Source: Clostridium paraputrificum
GTDB lineage: Bacteria; Bacillota; Clostridia; Clostridiales; Clostridiaceae
DNA length: 64,000 nucleotides
Direction: 5' to 3'
Assembly: GCF_900447045.1 (NCBI RefSeq)
Contig: NZ_UAWH01000018.1
Span: 124,001-188,000 of the forward strand
Within the stretch, counting starts at the first letter, position 1. Each line of letters starts with the position of its first letter. The notes below the pieces were generated by a model that saw nothing but the letters and a program-made list of their open reading frames with translations, was not told the origin of the DNA and did not search any database. Position numbers and translations under genes: made by a program. Shown piece by piece: positions 62,448 through 64,000 of the stretch.

Positions 62448-63242
62448 ATGGAAGCTATTAGTGTAAGGAACTTATCAGTATCATATGAAAATAATACAAT
62501 AATTGAAAATATGGATTTAAGTTTTCCGAAGGGAAAAATAAGCATAATAATTGGAGCAAATGGATGTGGAAAATCAACTTTGCTTAAGACCATATCCAGA
62601 ATTAATAAGCCTAAAGCAGGAGATATCTTTATAAATAATAAAAATATAAAGAAGATAAAGGAAAAGAATATAGCAAAGGAAGTTGCCTTTCTTCCTCAAG
62701 GACCTGTTTGTCCAAGTGGTCTTACTGTAAGAGAGCTTGTAGCCTTTGGAAGATTTCCTCATCAAAAAATGATAGGTGGACTTAATAATCATGATAAGGA
62801 AGTTATTGATTGGGCTATAAAAGAAACAGGTCTTAGTGAATTTGCTGATAGAGAAGTTGAAAATCTTTCTGGTGGTCAAAGACAGAGAGCTTGGATTGCT
62901 ATGACTTTAGCACAAGAAACAGAAATTATAATGCTTGATGAACCTACTACTTATTTAGATATGTCTTATCAACTTGAAGTATTAGAGGTGCTTCAAAAGC
63001 TTAATAAAGAAAAGAATATTACAGTAGTTATAGTTTTACATGAGCTTAATAATGCATGTAGATTCGCAGATAACATTATTGGACTTAAAAAAGGTAAAGT
63101 AATATGTCAAGGAAAACCAATGGATGTAATTAATAAAGAAACATTAAAAGAAATTTACGGGATAGATGCAAATCTTAAAGAAAGTGAAAATGGTGAATAT
63201 CCAATATGTACAGAGTATGAGCTTTTTAGGGAGGGTGCATGA
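62448..63242 (+). CDS. Siderophore ABC transporter ATPase (FepC type)
   Basis: 264 aa. Walker A GANGCGKST (36-44), Q-loop FLPQGP, signature LSGGQRQRAWIA, Walker B IIMLDEPTTYLD and switch His in VLHELNNACRF. It powers uptake. The stop overlaps the MFS gene start as ATGA. Confidence 0.94.
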   Translation: MEAISVRNLSVSYENNTIIENMDLSFPKGKISIIIGANGCGKSTLLKTISRINKPKAGDIFINNKNIKKIKEKNIAKEVAFLPQGPVCPSGLTVRELVAFGRFPHQKMIGGLNNHDKEVIDWAIKETGLSEFADREVENLSGGQRQRAWIAMTLAQETEIIMLDEPTTYLDMSYQLEVLEVLQKLNKEKNITVVIVLHELNNACRFADNIIGLKKGKVICQGKPMDVINKETLKEIYGIDANLKESENGEYPICTEYELFREGA

Positions 63243-64000
63243 GAAATAAAAACTTTATAATAATAGTTATAGGGCAGATTATTTCACTTTTTGGAAATGC
63301 TATTCAAAGATTTAGTATGTCTCTATACTTATTAGAATTTACAGGGAGTACAGCTGCCTTTGCTAATATATTAGCAATATCAACAATACCTTATATACTA
63401 TTTGCACCAATTGCAGGAAGGCTTTCAGATAAAATAAATAGAAAAAAGATAATGGTTTATTTAGATCTATTCTGCTCAATTTTGATAGGGATATATGCAC
63501 TTATATTACTTAGAGGAAGAGATAGTGAGTTAATAGTAGCCATAGTAATGTTTATGTTATCTGTATGTTATACTCTGTATGGACCTGCAGTAGTGTCTTC
63601 AATTCCACAAATAGTTGAAGAAGATAAGCTAACATCAGCAAATGGAATAATTAATCAAGTAGGATCTGTTGTTAACTTCCTTGGGCCAATACTTGCAGGA
63701 GTACTTTATGGATTAGTAGGTATAAAATTAATAGTAATAATAAATGCTATAAGCTTTTTAGTATCAGCAATAATGGAGCTATTCTTAGATATTCCAGATG
63801 TGGTTAAGACAGATGAGGATACAGATAAGGGCAAGGTGTTATCTATGGACTTTATAAAGAAATCCTTTATAGATATGGGAGATAGCTTTATATACTTAAA
63901 GAAAGAAAAGAAGATAATATTAGGAATTATAGCTTCATATGCTTTATGTAATATATTCTTAGTACCTATATTATCAATAGTAGCACCATACTTTATCAAT
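63239..64000 (+). CDS. MFS transporter (enterobactin-exporter-like), partial
   Basis: Open to the end of the window (254 codons visible). ATG overlaps the ATPase stop. TM helices begin at IIIVIGQIISLFGNAIQRF; the A-motif-like loop GRLSDKINRKKIMV after TM2 and the proline-glycine-rich TM5 (INQVGSVVNFLGPILAGVLY) mark the family. In a siderophore operon it may export a siderophore or act as an alternative importer. Confidence 0.85.
   Translation, partial: MRNKNFIIIVIGQIISLFGNAIQRFSMSLYLLEFTGSTAAFANILAISTIPYILFAPIAGRLSDKINRKKIMVYLDLFCSILIGIYALILLRGRDSELIVAIVMFMLSVCYTLYGPAVVSSIPQIVEEDKLTSANGIINQVGSVVNFLGPILAGVLYGLVGIKLIVIINAISFLVSAIMELFLDIPDVVKTDEDTDKGKVLSMDFIKKSFIDMGDSFIYLKKEKKIILGIIASYALCNIFLVPILSIVAPYFIN

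Overview
The window reads as chromosomal DNA of a low-GC Firmicute, most likely a Clostridium (sensu stricto) species. The DNA is strongly AT-rich, ribosome-binding sites are strong AGGAGG types, TTG and GTG starts are common, and the clearest protein resemblances are to clostridial proteins. No rRNA, tRNA or CRISPR array is visible.

Region 1 (1 to about 40.9 kb) is most of a temperate siphovirus prophage; its left end and integrase lie outside the window. The order is: recombination/replication genes (PD-(D/E)XK nuclease fused to a Sak4-like ATPase, DUF669 protein, Myb-like repeats, compact family-B DNA polymerase, MazG-like protein); a stretch of small genes containing two look-alike promoter-gene-terminator cassettes; a divergent DUF2513 gene; a D5-type primase-helicase followed by 11 copies of an 8-bp repeat (candidate origin); an ArpU-like late regulator; and the small terminase. 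About 4.9 kb of accessory DNA (serine recombinase, small proteins, and a nuclease plus SMC-like ATPase pair with its own promoter) sits before the large terminase. Then come A118/SPP1-like head genes, including a capsid gene with a convincing +1 frameshift site and a minor head protein carrying a C-terminal PBECR-type nuclease domain. Tail genes follow, then collagen-like fibre genes, two holin-like genes and an amidase endolysin with an internal start signal. The right end is a run of hairpins and small genes, ending with an Xre regulator.

The prophage right end falls inside a host FAD-dependent oxidoreductase gene, which loses its C-terminus at about 40.9 kb. The phage Xre gene overlaps the new stop codon as ATGA.

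Region 2 (40.9-64 kb) is host chromosome: the interrupted oxidoreductase and its PyrK-like partner; a ROK regulator divergent from a PTS EIIC and a DUF7916-type TIM-barrel gene; TM2, TPM and zinc-ribbon membrane proteins; a BglG-type antiterminator operon with two RAT/terminator switches (bglG-bglF-GH1-KDG permease); an orphan PAS-GAF-PAS histidine kinase; and an AraC-regulated ferric-siderophore ABC operon followed by an MFS transporter that runs off the window.
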